Below are positions 40,786 to 50,731 of a stretch of 64,000 bases of DNA, piece after piece (positions within the stretch are counted from its first letter, which is position 1; each line of letters opens with the position of its first letter). Source of the DNA: JBCCOW01 sp039025855. Lineage in GTDB: Bacteria; Planctomycetota; Phycisphaerae; Phycisphaerales; Phycisphaeraceae. The DNA lies in contig JBCCNL010000001.1 of NCBI GenBank assembly GCA_039025855.1, forward strand, positions 62,001 to 126,000, given 5' to 3'. Below the pieces are notes generated by a model that searched no databases, had not been told where the DNA came from, and saw only the letters and a list, made by a program, of their open reading frames with translations. Made by a program: the position numbers and the translations under genes.

Positions 40786-41651
40786 GCCCCGCGGTTGCGG
40801 AGGGCGAGGCCGGGGTGAGCGACGCCAACGGGTCGATGGCTGTGGCTCCGGAGCGCGGGGACGAGGGCGGCGAAGTGGCGGCGACCGAACGGGGGAGTTG
40901 TCGGCGGGTATTGGGGGTGGGGGTCGATGCGCTGGAGCCAAACGGGGCGTTTGAGCAGATCACGGCGTGGGCGTCGGCGCGGGTGTCGGCGCGGGTCGCG
41001 TTCATGCCCGTGCACAGCCTCGTGACGGCGGCGCGGGAGCGGCGGTTTGCCGAGGCGCTATCGCGGTTCGCGTTGGTGCTGGCCGACGGTCAGCCGGTGC
41101 GGTGGATGCTGAACCTTCGGCACCGTTCGGGCCTGGCGGAACGGGTGTATGGGCCGACGATGATGTGGCGGCTGTGCGGGTGGGCGGCGGAGCAGGGGTG
41201 CCCGGTCTACCTGTACGGCGGGAAGCAGGAGGTCCTGCACACCTTGGTCGCACGGCTGGAGCAGGCGTTCGCCGGGTTGCGGGTGGTGGGGGCGGAGTCG
41301 CCGCCGTTCCGCGCGTTGAGCGATGAGGAGGTAACGGCGGCACGGGAGCGGATCAACGCCTCGGGGGCCCGGCTGGTGTTTGTCGGGCTGGGGTGTCCGA
41401 AACAGGAGTTGCTCGCGGACCGGCTGGGGGACGAGGTGCGGGCGGTGCAGCTGTGCGTGGGGGCGGCGTTCGACTTTCATGCCGGGGCGGTGTCGATGGC
41501 GCCGGCGTGGATGCAGCGTCGGGGGCTGGAGTGGCTGTACCGGTTGATGCGTGAGCCGCGTCGGCTGTGGAAGCGTTACCTGGTGACCAACACGCTGTTC
41601 CTGGTGATGGCGGCGGGCGAGATGGTTCGGCCACGACGGGGGTTGGCATGA
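40782..41651 (+). CDS. WecG/TagA/CpsF-family glycosyltransferase (GT26)
   Basis: The 289-residue enzyme matches GT26: AFMPVHSLVTAARERRF, ADGQPVRWMLN, ERVYGPTMMWRLCGWAAEQG, VYLYGGKQEV and VFVGLGCPKQE, then a basic amphipathic C-terminus that binds the membrane. It adds the second sugar to the lipid-linked intermediate made by the preceding transferase. It begins at a GTG overlapping that gene and ends with an ATGA overlap to the next one. Confidence 0.9.
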   Translation: MSPAVAEGEAGVSDANGSMAVAPERGDEGGEVAATERGSCRRVLGVGVDALEPNGAFEQITAWASARVSARVAFMPVHSLVTAARERRFAEALSRFALVLADGQPVRWMLNLRHRSGLAERVYGPTMMWRLCGWAAEQGCPVYLYGGKQEVLHTLVARLEQAFAGLRVVGAESPPFRALSDEEVTAARERINASGARLVFVGLGCPKQELLADRLGDEVRAVQLCVGAAFDFHAGAVSMAPAWMQRRGLEWLYRLMREPRRLWKRYLVTNTLFLVMAAGEMVRPRRGLA

Positions 41652-43099
41652 GTGCCGGCGGCTGGAGTGGTGCGGGCTTGCCCAGGCCGGGCGGGCTGAT
41701 CGATGCGGAGGGGGTGGTGGGGGCGGTGGGGGCGGTGGGCGATCCGGGCGGGGCCAGCGGCTGGGTGGCGTCGCGTTGGCTGGGCCTGCTCGGGGTGGTG
41801 TTGGCGGGGTACATGGTGGCGGGCCGGGGGTTTGCGTACATCGGGCTGCCGCCGCTGTTCATCGGAGAGCTGACACTGCTGGCGGGGCTGGCGACGATGC
41901 TGGTGCTGCGGCGGTCGTGGCGTGCGTTGGGGCTGGGGATCAACCTGCTGATCGGCGTGATGCTGGTCTGGGCGGTGTGGCGGACGCTGCCATATATCGG
42001 CCAGTACGGGATGGTGATGGCGGCGCGGGACGCGGTTGCGCTGGGCTACGCGTTGCTGGCGGTGATCGTCAGCGCGGTAGTGATCGAGCGCCCGCGGCTG
42101 CTGGCCCAGGCGCTGCGTTGGGTGAGGCGGGCGGTGCCGGTCTTGATCGTGCTGGTGACGCTGGCGGTGATGGCGCACATGTTGTTCCGGGAATCGATCC
42201 CGCGTTGGCCGTGGGCCCGCATCCGGATGATCGACACGAAGATGGGCGACCCGATGGTGCACGTGGGTGGGCTGGCGGTGCTGATGATGTTGGGGTTCAC
42301 CCGGCTGCGGGGCTGGCTGTGGGCGCTGCCGCTGGTGGGCATCTTTGGGGTGCTGGGGATGATGAGCCGGGGGGGGATGCTGGCGACACTGGGGGCGGTG
42401 GGTGTGGCAACAGCGTTCTACCCGCGTTCGGAGTGGCTGCCGCGGGCGCTGCTGCTGGGGCTGGCGGTGTTTACCGTTGTGATCATGGTCAACCCGCAGG
42501 TGACGCTGCCGGGCCGGGAGCGGAGCGTGTCCGTGGAACAGGCGGTGCAGAACGTCGTGAGCATCGTGGGGGACAGCGACACCGCCGACCTCTCGGGGAC
42601 CAAGGCGTGGCGGCTGAACTGGTGGGAGACGATCGTGGGGTACACGATCGGGGGCGAGTACTTCTGGACCGGCAAAGGCTTCGGGGTCAATCTCGCGAAC
42701 TCGGACGGGTTTCAGGTCTGGCACGATGACCGGCTGCGGAGCCCGCACAACGCGGCGTTGACGGTGTTGGCACGGGCGGGGGTGCCGGGGCTGGTGTTGT
42801 GGTCGACGGTGCACCTGGTGTGGGTCGGGATGATGCTGCGGCTGCACCTGCGGGCGCGGGCGGCGGGTCAGGAGGCGTGGGCTCGGCTGGCGGTGTTGCT
42901 GATGGCGTATTGGTTGGCGTTGCACATCCACGCGACGTTCGACGTGTACTTCGAGGGGCCAATGGGCGGGTTCTGGGTCTGGAGCGTGATCGGGCTTGGG
43001 GTGGGCGCGTGTTGGGTACACAGCCGCTTCCCGGAGGCATTGCGGGACCGCGAGGTGTTTGAAGGGGATGTGCCGGGTATGGCTGGTCGGTCGGGGTGA
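41648..43099 (+). CDS. O-antigen ligase/Wzy-like polymerase membrane protein
   Basis: The 483-residue protein has about ten hydrophobic helices (e.g. WLGLLGVVLAGYMVAG, VPVLIVLVTLAVMAHML, ALLLGLAVFTVVIMV). A large periplasmic loop (residues ~300-375) ends in RSPHNAALTVLARAGVPGLV, the Wzy_C/ligase signature with its conserved His. It likely polymerises or ligates polysaccharide repeat units at the outer face of the inner membrane. The N-terminal ~35 residues are Gly/Val-rich. It ends the second rightward block. Confidence 0.82.
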   Translation: MSAGGWSGAGLPRPGGLIDAEGVVGAVGAVGDPGGASGWVASRWLGLLGVVLAGYMVAGRGFAYIGLPPLFIGELTLLAGLATMLVLRRSWRALGLGINLLIGVMLVWAVWRTLPYIGQYGMVMAARDAVALGYALLAVIVSAVVIERPRLLAQALRWVRRAVPVLIVLVTLAVMAHMLFRESIPRWPWARIRMIDTKMGDPMVHVGGLAVLMMLGFTRLRGWLWALPLVGIFGVLGMMSRGGMLATLGAVGVATAFYPRSEWLPRALLLGLAVFTVVIMVNPQVTLPGRERSVSVEQAVQNVVSIVGDSDTADLSGTKAWRLNWWETIVGYTIGGEYFWTGKGFGVNLANSDGFQVWHDDRLRSPHNAALTVLARAGVPGLVLWSTVHLVWVGMMLRLHLRARAAGQEAWARLAVLLMAYWLALHIHATFDVYFEGPMGGFWVWSVIGLGVGACWVHSRFPEALRDREVFEGDVPGMAGRSG

Positions 43100-43153
43100 C
43101 CGGGAAGACCATGACGCGTGTGGGCTGACACGTTCGACGTGAGTGGGGTGGTT

Positions 43154-45709
43154 TCAGGCTTGCGAGACGGTGGCGGGTTCGGCGTCCTGCTGTTCTGGCC
43201 GAGGGGTCGCCACGCCATCGATCAGGTCTTCGGGGTCGATGCGTTCCCAGTCCATTTCGGAGAAGCCGGACTCGGCGTCGGTGAGGACGCTCGCGGCGAG
43301 GATGCCGGACCCGTCGAGGCTGGGGTTGTCGCTGAGGCGACCGCCTTGATCCGGGTCGAAGGCCTGGCTGAAGGGGTCTTCGGGATCGACCGCCTTGTTG
43401 AATACGACACCGGCAACGGTCGCGCCGGCGACCTTGAGATAGGAGAGGGTGCGCTTGTACTCGGCCATCGAAGTACGGTCGTCGAGGATGAGCACGATCG
43501 CGTCGACGCGTCCGGCGACGAGCATGGCTTCAACGCTTCCGGGCACGGGGCCGGTGTCGACCAGGACGATGTCGTAGTCCTCGATGGCCTCATCGATGAG
43601 CCGGCCGACCACGGGGTCGGAGAGCCGGCCGATATGACCCGGCTTCGCGGAATTGGCGGGGAGGAAGGCGAGGCCCGGCGTGGCGGAGGGGATGATGCAG
43701 TCGGCAACGGCGCGTCCCTCGATCACACCGGCGATGCCCACGGGGCCTTCAAGTCCGGACGCCGTGTGGGCGCCTGCGTCGGGGCCGTGCCCGTTGGTGG
43801 TGCCGCGATGGGTGGACCCCGGCTCGGTGTCCTGGAGGTGGCCGGTGGCGATAGCGATCCCGTCGATGGTGCGGTTGCGGTCGCCTGGGAGCGGCGTGGT
43901 CCGCGTGGGATCGAGGTCGGGGCGGTCGTCATCTGCAGAGCGGTTGCGGGCCTGGCCACGCTCGAGTCGCCCGGCGATGTCACAGTCGGCGACCAGGACG
44001 CGGGTGCCTGAGAGAGCGAGGGAGGAGGCCACCCCCATGGCGAGGCTGGTCTTGCCGGACCCGCGCTGGGCGCTGACGAGCCCGAGGGAGCGGATGCCCT
44101 GCCGGCGAGCAAGGGCTTCGAGGATGGCGCGGATGTGGTGGACAGAGGTGCCCGCCTTGTCGTAATCGGGGGCCATGAGCCGGTGGGTGGCCGCGATACG
44201 GGGGACGACGCCGAGGACCATCGGCGCCCCCTCGCCGCCCGACTGGATGGCGGCGGGGGTGATGGCGTGACGGGCTCGGCCCGGTGACCGGGCTGGCAGT
44301 TGGGCACCGTTGGGCCGATACAGCGTCAAGCCGGTCTCTGCGTTGACGTCGGTATCGGGGTCCAACTCTTCGCGTGACCGGGCGTGGCGGATCAGCTCGG
44401 TTGAAACGAGCCCGCCCATCCCGAGGAGGAAGCCCGCCAGCGTCCCGATCATCAGAGACAGGGCACCCTTGGGGCTGATCGCCTCACGCTGCGGGTGGGC
44501 CTCATCGACCACCTCGAGAGGGAGGCGGGTCAGGGCTCGGGCGCGCTGCTGCTCACGGTCGAGCTGAGCGGCGAGGCGTTCGCGCTCCCTGGTGATGGTC
44601 TTCTGGGCGTCATCGACCATCCGCCGGAGGGTCTGAGCGGCGAGGGATTCGGTGAGCGCGAGCCGCGTGATCGACTGATCCATCGTGTCGGCGTACTGCT
44701 TGGCGGCGGGGTGTTCGGAGCCCCACTGGCTCGGGAAGGCTTCACGCTCGCGCTGCGCAAAAGCCAGTGTGAGCCGAGCGGATCGGACCGGACCCATCAC
44801 ACCCGCGGCGGTCTCGCCCCCGATACCGATCGATTCGGCGATGCGGATGAGCTGGTCGAGGTCATCGCCGGCGGCTTCGGCGGACGCCACCGCCTCGCGG
44901 GCCTGCCGCTCACGGGCCTCGGCAGCGGTGAAGCGGGTCGTGAGCTCGGCAAGCCGGTTCTGGACCAGCATGTCGGTCATCCGCTGCGAGCCGGACTGCC
45001 CGAAGGAAGGCAGGGCCGAGGGTGCAGAGGGCGTCGCGGCATCGACGCCCGGGGCCGCCTCGATGAGGCTGGTAAAGGCTTGACCCGCTGTCGTCTCATT
45101 AGGCTGATCGAAACGTGCCAAGCGGTCGTTGTAGTTGGCAAAGTAGGCGCGGAGCACGGCGTTGAGGATTAGCGCGGCCTCGTCCGGATCGGGGGCCTTG
45201 AAGCTGAGGATGACCGTCTCGTCTTCGTCATCGCCGCGGATATCCAGGCCTTCGCGGAGGAAGGTCAAGCGATCGTCGACATCGGCAAACGTGACCGCGG
45301 AGGCGAGAGCGGGTTCGGCCAACGCACGGGTGAGCACGGCGGTCGACTTGAGCACGGAGGCCTGCGTTACGGGGTTCGCGGCGGCGACGCCGTCGTTCTT
45401 CAACCGGCCCGGGTCGTTGGTCGTGGACGGCCGGTCGATGTACACCACAGCCGAGCTTTCGTAGACACGCGGTGCCAGGAAGAAGTGCATCAATCCCAAT
45501 AGCAGTCCGACGCATGTCGCGAGGATCAGGAGCCTTCGGCCCCGCCAAGCGATCTCCACCGCCGATCGTTCCCACGACCCGGAGGCCGTCGCGGCGTCTG
45601 CTTCTGTAACGCAGATATCCCGCAGCGCGTCGGCGGCCGACGGGAGGGTCGAAGCGGACTGTTCCTGGTTCTCAATGGTGATGATTTTCTCCCTGCGGCG
45701 CGACTCCAA
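43154..45709 (-). CDS. Wzz / BY-kinase-like chain-length and export protein
   Basis: The protein has 851 residues. A Wzz domain begins with a membrane helix LLILATCVGLLLGLMHFFLA, then a periplasmic region with coiled-coil stretches (residues ~250-400) and a second helix LSLMIGTLAGFLLGMGGLVS. The cytoplasmic C-terminal domain is a P-loop kinase: LVSAQRGSGKTSLAMGVAS (Walker A), VLVADCDIAG (A') and IVLVDTGPVPG (B). The C-terminus lacks the tyrosine cluster that BY-kinases autophosphorylate. A low-complexity insert lies between Walker A' and B. The start is TTG at 45709; no ATG is available nearby. It probably controls chain length in the Wzx/Wzy pathway. Confidence 0.85.
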   Translation of the reverse strand: MESRRREKIITIENQEQSASTLPSAADALRDICVTEADAATASGSWERSAVEIAWRGRRLLILATCVGLLLGLMHFFLAPRVYESSAVVYIDRPSTTNDPGRLKNDGVAAANPVTQASVLKSTAVLTRALAEPALASAVTFADVDDRLTFLREGLDIRGDDEDETVILSFKAPDPDEAALILNAVLRAYFANYNDRLARFDQPNETTAGQAFTSLIEAAPGVDAATPSAPSALPSFGQSGSQRMTDMLVQNRLAELTTRFTAAEARERQAREAVASAEAAGDDLDQLIRIAESIGIGGETAAGVMGPVRSARLTLAFAQREREAFPSQWGSEHPAAKQYADTMDQSITRLALTESLAAQTLRRMVDDAQKTITRERERLAAQLDREQQRARALTRLPLEVVDEAHPQREAISPKGALSLMIGTLAGFLLGMGGLVSTELIRHARSREELDPDTDVNAETGLTLYRPNGAQLPARSPGRARHAITPAAIQSGGEGAPMVLGVVPRIAATHRLMAPDYDKAGTSVHHIRAILEALARRQGIRSLGLVSAQRGSGKTSLAMGVASSLALSGTRVLVADCDIAGRLERGQARNRSADDDRPDLDPTRTTPLPGDRNRTIDGIAIATGHLQDTEPGSTHRGTTNGHGPDAGAHTASGLEGPVGIAGVIEGRAVADCIIPSATPGLAFLPANSAKPGHIGRLSDPVVGRLIDEAIEDYDIVLVDTGPVPGSVEAMLVAGRVDAIVLILDDRTSMAEYKRTLSYLKVAGATVAGVVFNKAVDPEDPFSQAFDPDQGGRLSDNPSLDGSGILAASVLTDAESGFSEMDWERIDPEDLIDGVATPRPEQQDAEPATVSQA

Positions 45710-45858
45710 GGACGAACTCGCTCCGATCTTTCCAGCGGCCTATCTCTTGCCCCTCGGGCGACGCTACTTCACATTCTGTCGCCCTTGCCCGAGTCTATGC
45801 CACGCGTGCTGTGCTCGGATCATGCGCAGTGCAAATGGCGATAAGCAGGCCCATACCA

Positions 45859-45886
45859 AAAGTAACCGCTAGCCAAGCACTGTCAA
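45859..45886 (-). promoter_or_regulatory. Sigma-70-like promoter upstream of the Wzz-like gene
   Basis: On the minus strand TTGACA (45886-45881), a 16-bp spacer and TACTTT (45864-45859). It would give a leader of about 145 nt. Confidence 0.6.
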
Positions 45887-45947
45887 GGGATTAAATCGTT
45901 CGTTTTCGTGGCTGGACCGACACGCCGTTGTTTGGGAGAGGTTTGGA

Positions 45948-47255
45948 TCAGGCGGTGGGTTGCGCTCCGTTTGGGCCGACCGCTTGGGGTCGAGCCACGG
46001 GAGCGCGGTCCAGGCCCACGACGGCGAGGATGACGCCGGCCGCGAGGGCCTGTGTGGCGTGAGCGATCAAGACGGCCAGAGCCATACCCGGCAAGCCCAG
46101 CCAAGCGGTCAGGGGCAGGCCGACGGCGATCAGCACAAGCGCCCCCATAACGGCACAGGGCAGGACCCGATCGGGGCGTTCAGCGGCCTTGAAGGCGGCG
46201 TGCAGCGTGCTGTGGGCCGCCACCGCCACGGGCACCCCCGCGAGAAGCCAGAGCAGCCCCGCATCCTCCACGTATTTATCCCCGTACAGCAACCCGGTCA
46301 GGGCACCCCCGGTGAGCCCGAGCAGCGGCCAGGCCAGCAGCGGCATCGCCGTGAGCAGGCCACCCACCATCACCAGCAACCGATAGAAGCCCGGCTCGCG
46401 CAGCCGGCGGACCAGCACGGGCTGGGCCAACGCCGAGACGGAATATGTCGCCATGATGAAGGGCATGGTCAGGTTGTTCAGAGCTTTGTAGGCGCCACCG
46501 TCGGCATAGCTCAGCATCAAGGGCAGCACCAGAAACGGGAACTGCTCCGGCACGAAACGGATCAGGTTGGTCGGGCCCGCCCAGAGCCCGTAGCGGACGT
46601 GACGGCTCTGCACGGCCCGGCGCTGGATCGCGGTGTGACCAGTCCGGCGCGGGATCGCCAACCGGACGGTCAGAAACGAGCCGGCCGTCAGGGCAGCACA
46701 CCCCATGACACCGATCGCAGCCGGGATCGTCGCCGCCCCGGTACCCCACAGCACAGCAAGCCCCACCCCGATCACCGCGGCGTAAAGCATGCCCGACATG
46801 GCCGCCGTCTTCGGGTCCGCCCGTACGTAGCACGCATCCCGCAGCAACCAGGGCAGAAGCATGACCGGCTGTGCAAGGGCAAACGCGAGCAGGGCCGTGG
46901 CAAAGGTGTACTGCCCGAGCGCCCAGAAGACCGCAGCGGTGACCGCAAGACCAAGCGCCGCTATGCCCGTCAGCCGAAGGTGCGACCCCATCAGCACACG
47001 GAGGTACCGGGCAAACCGGCCTTGGTATCGCCCCGAACCAAAGACCACCATCGGCTCGGTCAGGAACGCGGTATGGGCCGCACCAACGATCAGAAACACC
47101 GCAAAGCCCGCCGCAAACGCCCCGTAGTCGGACTCGGGCAGCAGCCGGGCCAGCACGAGGTGCACCGCGAAGTTCGCGCCGGCAAAGAAGACCTGGTCCA
47201 ACATCGCCCACGCCCCCCGGCCCAGCCAACGACGCTTTGCTGTTCCACTGCTCAT
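45948..47255 (-). CDS. Wzx-like polysaccharide flippase
   Basis: The 435-residue integral membrane protein has about 12-14 helices and belongs to the MOP superfamily. Motifs include AMLDQVFFAGANFAVHLVLA, RLLPESDYGAFAAGFAVFLI and the mid-protein NLIRFVPEQFPFLVLPLML. It should move lipid-linked repeat units across the inner membrane. ATG at 47255 follows a GAGGAG sequence at a long spacing. It is one of two flippase genes in the locus. Confidence 0.82.
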   Translation of the reverse strand: MSSGTAKRRWLGRGAWAMLDQVFFAGANFAVHLVLARLLPESDYGAFAAGFAVFLIVGAAHTAFLTEPMVVFGSGRYQGRFARYLRVLMGSHLRLTGIAALGLAVTAAVFWALGQYTFATALLAFALAQPVMLLPWLLRDACYVRADPKTAAMSGMLYAAVIGVGLAVLWGTGAATIPAAIGVMGCAALTAGSFLTVRLAIPRRTGHTAIQRRAVQSRHVRYGLWAGPTNLIRFVPEQFPFLVLPLMLSYADGGAYKALNNLTMPFIMATYSVSALAQPVLVRRLREPGFYRLLVMVGGLLTAMPLLAWPLLGLTGGALTGLLYGDKYVEDAGLLWLLAGVPVAVAAHSTLHAAFKAAERPDRVLPCAVMGALVLIAVGLPLTAWLGLPGMALAVLIAHATQALAAGVILAVVGLDRAPVARPQAVGPNGAQPTA

Positions 47256-47576
47256 CAGACCGCCAGACTCCTCAACCACCGAACCACACCACCGCATCGG
47301 CCCCGATGTACCGCCTTAATCGCGTGTGCCGACCCTCCAACCGCACAAAAGCCGCCCCACCCAGAAGCTGACACACTCACAGACATCCGACTCTCTCCGC
47401 CTCTCTTCGAGGGCCACCGTTCAAGCCCAATGGGGCTGATCCCACTGGGACGCGATGTCCCTCCCGCGGTGCGAGTATCGCACACCGATGCGCCACCATC
47501 AACAAATGGTCGTCCGCCCACCGCATCGCAGGAAGCATGCTTCCCGCTCCATGGCCATGGCCCCCCGCCTACCCGA
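47256..47576. other. Gene-free stretch between flippase and beta-helix genes
   Basis: These 321 bases contain no open frame that resembles a protein family and no promoter or hairpin that I can define with confidence. Confidence 0.4.
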
Positions 47577-49256
47577 TCAGGCGCGATGCATTGATCGCCG
47601 ACGCCCCCGCCCAACGACAGCCCATGCCAGCAAGCCGCCCACACCGACCAGGCCCAGCGCCCCCGGCTCCGGGATGACGGTGATCGTCCGCGTGTCGTAC
47701 GCCACCCCGGCATCGCCATAAGCCAGCACGGTCACCGTGTACTCATCCGCCTTCGGGAACACCACCTCCACGCTCGACCCGAGCACCGGCACCCCATAAC
47801 CCAGGTCCCACAAGACCGTCTGCGGCGCGAAGCCTGCCCCAGCAGTGACGCTCAAACGGATCGGCTGCCCCGCCACCACGTCTCCGATCGCATCCAGACT
47901 CAGCTCGGGCACCCCGCTCGCAAACCCCTGAGACACGGGCTGGGCATCCGACCCGTTGTCCGCCACATCGTTCCCCAGCCACTGCAGGTCCGCCGGCAGA
48001 CCGGAGACCTGCACCGGGTCGAACGCGTCCTTCTGGTTCTCGTGCACCGTGTTGCCCACAAACCGCAGCCGCTCGTTGTCCCCGGTCAGCGTGATCCCTC
48101 GGCCGGCATGGCCCGTCAGCTTGTTGCCAACCGCCAGCAGGTCCTGCACGTTGTCGTTCACCCGCAGCCCGTCCCCGAACCCCGACCCGACAAAACCATC
48201 CCCGCCGACCGCGTCGCTCAACGTGTTCTGCAACAACAACACCCCACGCAAGGCCCCGTCGCCATCGTCGCCGTCGTCACCCTGCAGCTGCGCCGAGAAC
48301 GAGTTCGCCCCCCCAACCTGATTACGCGCAACGATCACCGACTCCGTCACGCCCTGCCCCGATAGCGACAGCCCCACATCCGCGTTGCCGTCCACGCGGT
48401 TGTCCGCCAGCACCACCCGATTCACGTCCACCAACTCCAGGCCCGCAAACTTGAACCCGGCACCCGGCACGCCGCCAATCACATTCCGCCTCACCGCCAC
48501 CCGGTCCGAACCATCCACGCTCAGCCAGCTGTCCACCCGGTTGTCTTCCACCACCGACCCGTCCACCCCGGTGTGCAGCTCGATGCCCAAGCCTTGCGAC
48601 CTCAGCCCCGACCCCGTCACCGTGTTGCCTCGGACCACCGCCTGACCCGAGTCATCATTGAAAAAAATCCCGCCGCGCCCCGTGTTCTTCACCTTGTTCC
48701 CCACCACCGTGTTCCGCACCGAGCCGTGAGCGATCCGTATCCCGCCGCCAAAGGTCGAGTCGACCCCGATCTCCGAGAACCGGCTCCCGGTAATCACCGA
48801 ATCGGTCACCCCGCTCGAGAAGTACACCCCCAGCGGCCCAAACGCCGTCCCGCTCAGCCGGGTCACCTCGACCCGCTCCAGCCGATGCCCGCCCCCGTTC
48901 GACGCGACCACGCCATACGACAGCCCCGAACCCACCCCATCCATCGTGAACCCCCGCAGCGTCACATCACGCGTCCCCGCCAGATCAAAAAACCGGTCAT
49001 GCCCCCCCGCCGCCCGCAGCACCGTCTGACCCATCCCCGCCCCCTCGATCGCCACCCCCGACTTCGCCCGCAACGGCCCATCCAGCACGTAGTCCAGGTG
49101 CCCCGGCAGCTCCACCGTATCCCCCGCCGACGACGCATCGATCGCCGTCTGGATCGCCGCCCGCGTCCCCACCGCCACCGTCCGCGTCGTCCCCCCAGCC
49201 GCCGGCCAAGCCAGCAGCAACACGACCCACCCCGCGAACCAACCACGCTTGGTCAT
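47577..49256 (-). CDS. Secreted right-handed beta-helix protein with PEP-CTERM tail
   Basis: The 559-residue protein has a signal peptide MTKRGWFAGWVVLLLAWPAA. The start of the fold (IQTAIDASSAGDTVELPGHL, GVAIEGAGMGQTVLRAAGG) is typical of pectate-lyase-like helices, followed by many rungs such as NTVVGNKVKNTGRGGIFFND and VVRGNTVTGSGLRSQGLGIE. A PKD/Ig-like domain follows (~470-535), then VIPEPGALGLVGVGGLLAWA with GRGRRR, a PEP-CTERM tail. Beta-helix proteins in exopolysaccharide loci are often lyases or epimerases; catalytic residues cannot be fixed here. It lies between the two flippase genes. Confidence 0.8.
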   Translation of the reverse strand: MTKRGWFAGWVVLLLAWPAAGGTTRTVAVGTRAAIQTAIDASSAGDTVELPGHLDYVLDGPLRAKSGVAIEGAGMGQTVLRAAGGHDRFFDLAGTRDVTLRGFTMDGVGSGLSYGVVASNGGGHRLERVEVTRLSGTAFGPLGVYFSSGVTDSVITGSRFSEIGVDSTFGGGIRIAHGSVRNTVVGNKVKNTGRGGIFFNDDSGQAVVRGNTVTGSGLRSQGLGIELHTGVDGSVVEDNRVDSWLSVDGSDRVAVRRNVIGGVPGAGFKFAGLELVDVNRVVLADNRVDGNADVGLSLSGQGVTESVIVARNQVGGANSFSAQLQGDDGDDGDGALRGVLLLQNTLSDAVGGDGFVGSGFGDGLRVNDNVQDLLAVGNKLTGHAGRGITLTGDNERLRFVGNTVHENQKDAFDPVQVSGLPADLQWLGNDVADNGSDAQPVSQGFASGVPELSLDAIGDVVAGQPIRLSVTAGAGFAPQTVLWDLGYGVPVLGSSVEVVFPKADEYTVTVLAYGDAGVAYDTRTITVIPEPGALGLVGVGGLLAWAVVGRGRRRSMHRA

Positions 49257-49387
49257 AGGGCTCACACATCCCATCGTCACCAGACTCCGCTCTGTTCCGT
49301 CAGGCCGCCGACCGTCTCACTCTATCAAGTCTCACCCCAGCCCCCCTACCCGTCCCCGTGATCGCCCCACCCCTTAGCCCCTAAAGC

Positions 49388-50731
49388 CTACCCCGCCCGC
49401 ACCACCAGCCGCCGGTAGGCGTACGCCCGCACCGCCGTCCCCACGATCGACCCCGCCAGGACGATGTAGGCCGCCGACTCCACACCCAGACCCGCGCCCT
49501 GCCAACCCATGAACAGCCCCATCAAACCAGCCACCACCGCCAACTCCGCCACCCCCGCCGTAAACCCCCACGCCGGCCGACCCACCGCCACGATCCCGCT
49601 GTTCCAACCCATCCGCACCGCACGCACCGCCAACGCCACACCCAACACCGCCACCGCATGCCCCAGCCCCGCGTACGCCGAATCCCCCAACACCCACAGC
49701 AGCACCGGACCACCCACCAGACCCGCCACCGCCGCATACCCCACCATCACCAACGCCACCCCCCACGTCACCCGCCCCACCATCTGCCGCAGCGCCAACC
49801 CGCCGCCCTGCTTCCACGCCGCCGCCGTCCGCGGCGCCACCACCCCCCCCAGACCCAGCAACAACGGGTTCGCCGCCACCACCACCAGCCCCGCCGCCGC
49901 GAAACGCCCCGCCTCCCCAGAACCCGCCGCCGCCGCCAGGCCCCACGTCACCACCATCAACGTCACCGCCCGAGCCTGCTGACTCCCCAGCAACCAACGC
50001 CCGAACCGCCACGACCGCACCAGCCAAGTCCCCACCGCACGCCGGTCCCCGCCCACCCAATGCCGGTGAAACCAACACCACACCACACCCCCCACCAGAC
50101 CGGCCCCCCCCAACACCCCGATCGCCGCTTCCGCCGTCAGCCACCCCATCACACCCAGCCACACCACCAGCCCAACCTGCATCCCGCTCACCACCACATC
50201 CAACGCCAACGCCGACCCCGGCTCATCGTGAGCGTACGCCACACGCCGCGCCACCCCATGCACCATCACCCCCGGCCACGCCAACGCCAACACCAGCAAC
50301 AACCGCCCCTCAGGCCCGCTCCCCACCATCCCCCAGGCTCCGCCCACCACCCCCAGCCCCGCGACCGCCACGCCCACCAGCACCCCCCAAACCACCAGCA
50401 TGCTCCCCAACGCACGCCGCCGACGAAACGCCGACACCTGATTCCCCAGCACCGTGTAAGGCGTCAGCAACAACGACTCCTGCACCACCATCCCGATCAC
50501 CACCACCGCAAAACCCATCGCATACAGCCCCAACTCGTCCGCACCCGCCAGCCGACCGATCAACACCGTCAACGCAAACCGCCCCGCACTCACCACCGCC
50601 TGGTCCAACACCGCCGCCCCCCCCCACCGCGCCGCCGACACCATCACCCCCGCACCACCACGCCACCACGTCCGCAGCCCCCCTTCCAAACGCCCAGCCC
50701 CCGCGACCACCCGCGCCGAACCCTTACTCAT
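49388..50731 (-). CDS. Second Wzx-like flippase / MOP-superfamily membrane protein
   Basis: The 447-residue protein is almost entirely hydrophobic helices, e.g. AVVVIGMVVQESLLLTPYTV and LMVVTWGLAAAAGSGEAGRF. GGAAVLDQAVVSAGRFALTV and RLAGADELGLYAMGFAVVVI near the N-terminus match the flippase pattern seen in the other copy. It is strongly enriched in Gly, Val and Trp. The ATG at 50731 overlaps the stop of the ATP-grasp gene (ATGA). Two flippases in one locus suggest two polymers or a two-substrate export. Confidence 0.75.
   Translation of the reverse strand: MSKGSARVVAGAGRLEGGLRTWWRGGAGVMVSAARWGGAAVLDQAVVSAGRFALTVLIGRLAGADELGLYAMGFAVVVIGMVVQESLLLTPYTVLGNQVSAFRRRRALGSMLVVWGVLVGVAVAGLGVVGGAWGMVGSGPEGRLLLVLALAWPGVMVHGVARRVAYAHDEPGSALALDVVVSGMQVGLVVWLGVMGWLTAEAAIGVLGGAGLVGGVVWCWFHRHWVGGDRRAVGTWLVRSWRFGRWLLGSQQARAVTLMVVTWGLAAAAGSGEAGRFAAAGLVVVAANPLLLGLGGVVAPRTAAAWKQGGGLALRQMVGRVTWGVALVMVGYAAVAGLVGGPVLLWVLGDSAYAGLGHAVAVLGVALAVRAVRMGWNSGIVAVGRPAWGFTAGVAELAVVAGLMGLFMGWQGAGLGVESAAYIVLAGSIVGTAVRAYAYRRLVVRAG

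Noticed and set aside
41576..43021. 481-codon minus-strand open frame opposite the Wzy-like gene
   Set aside because: Gln/Arg/Pro/His-rich shadow; the plus strand has membrane helices and the ligase motif.
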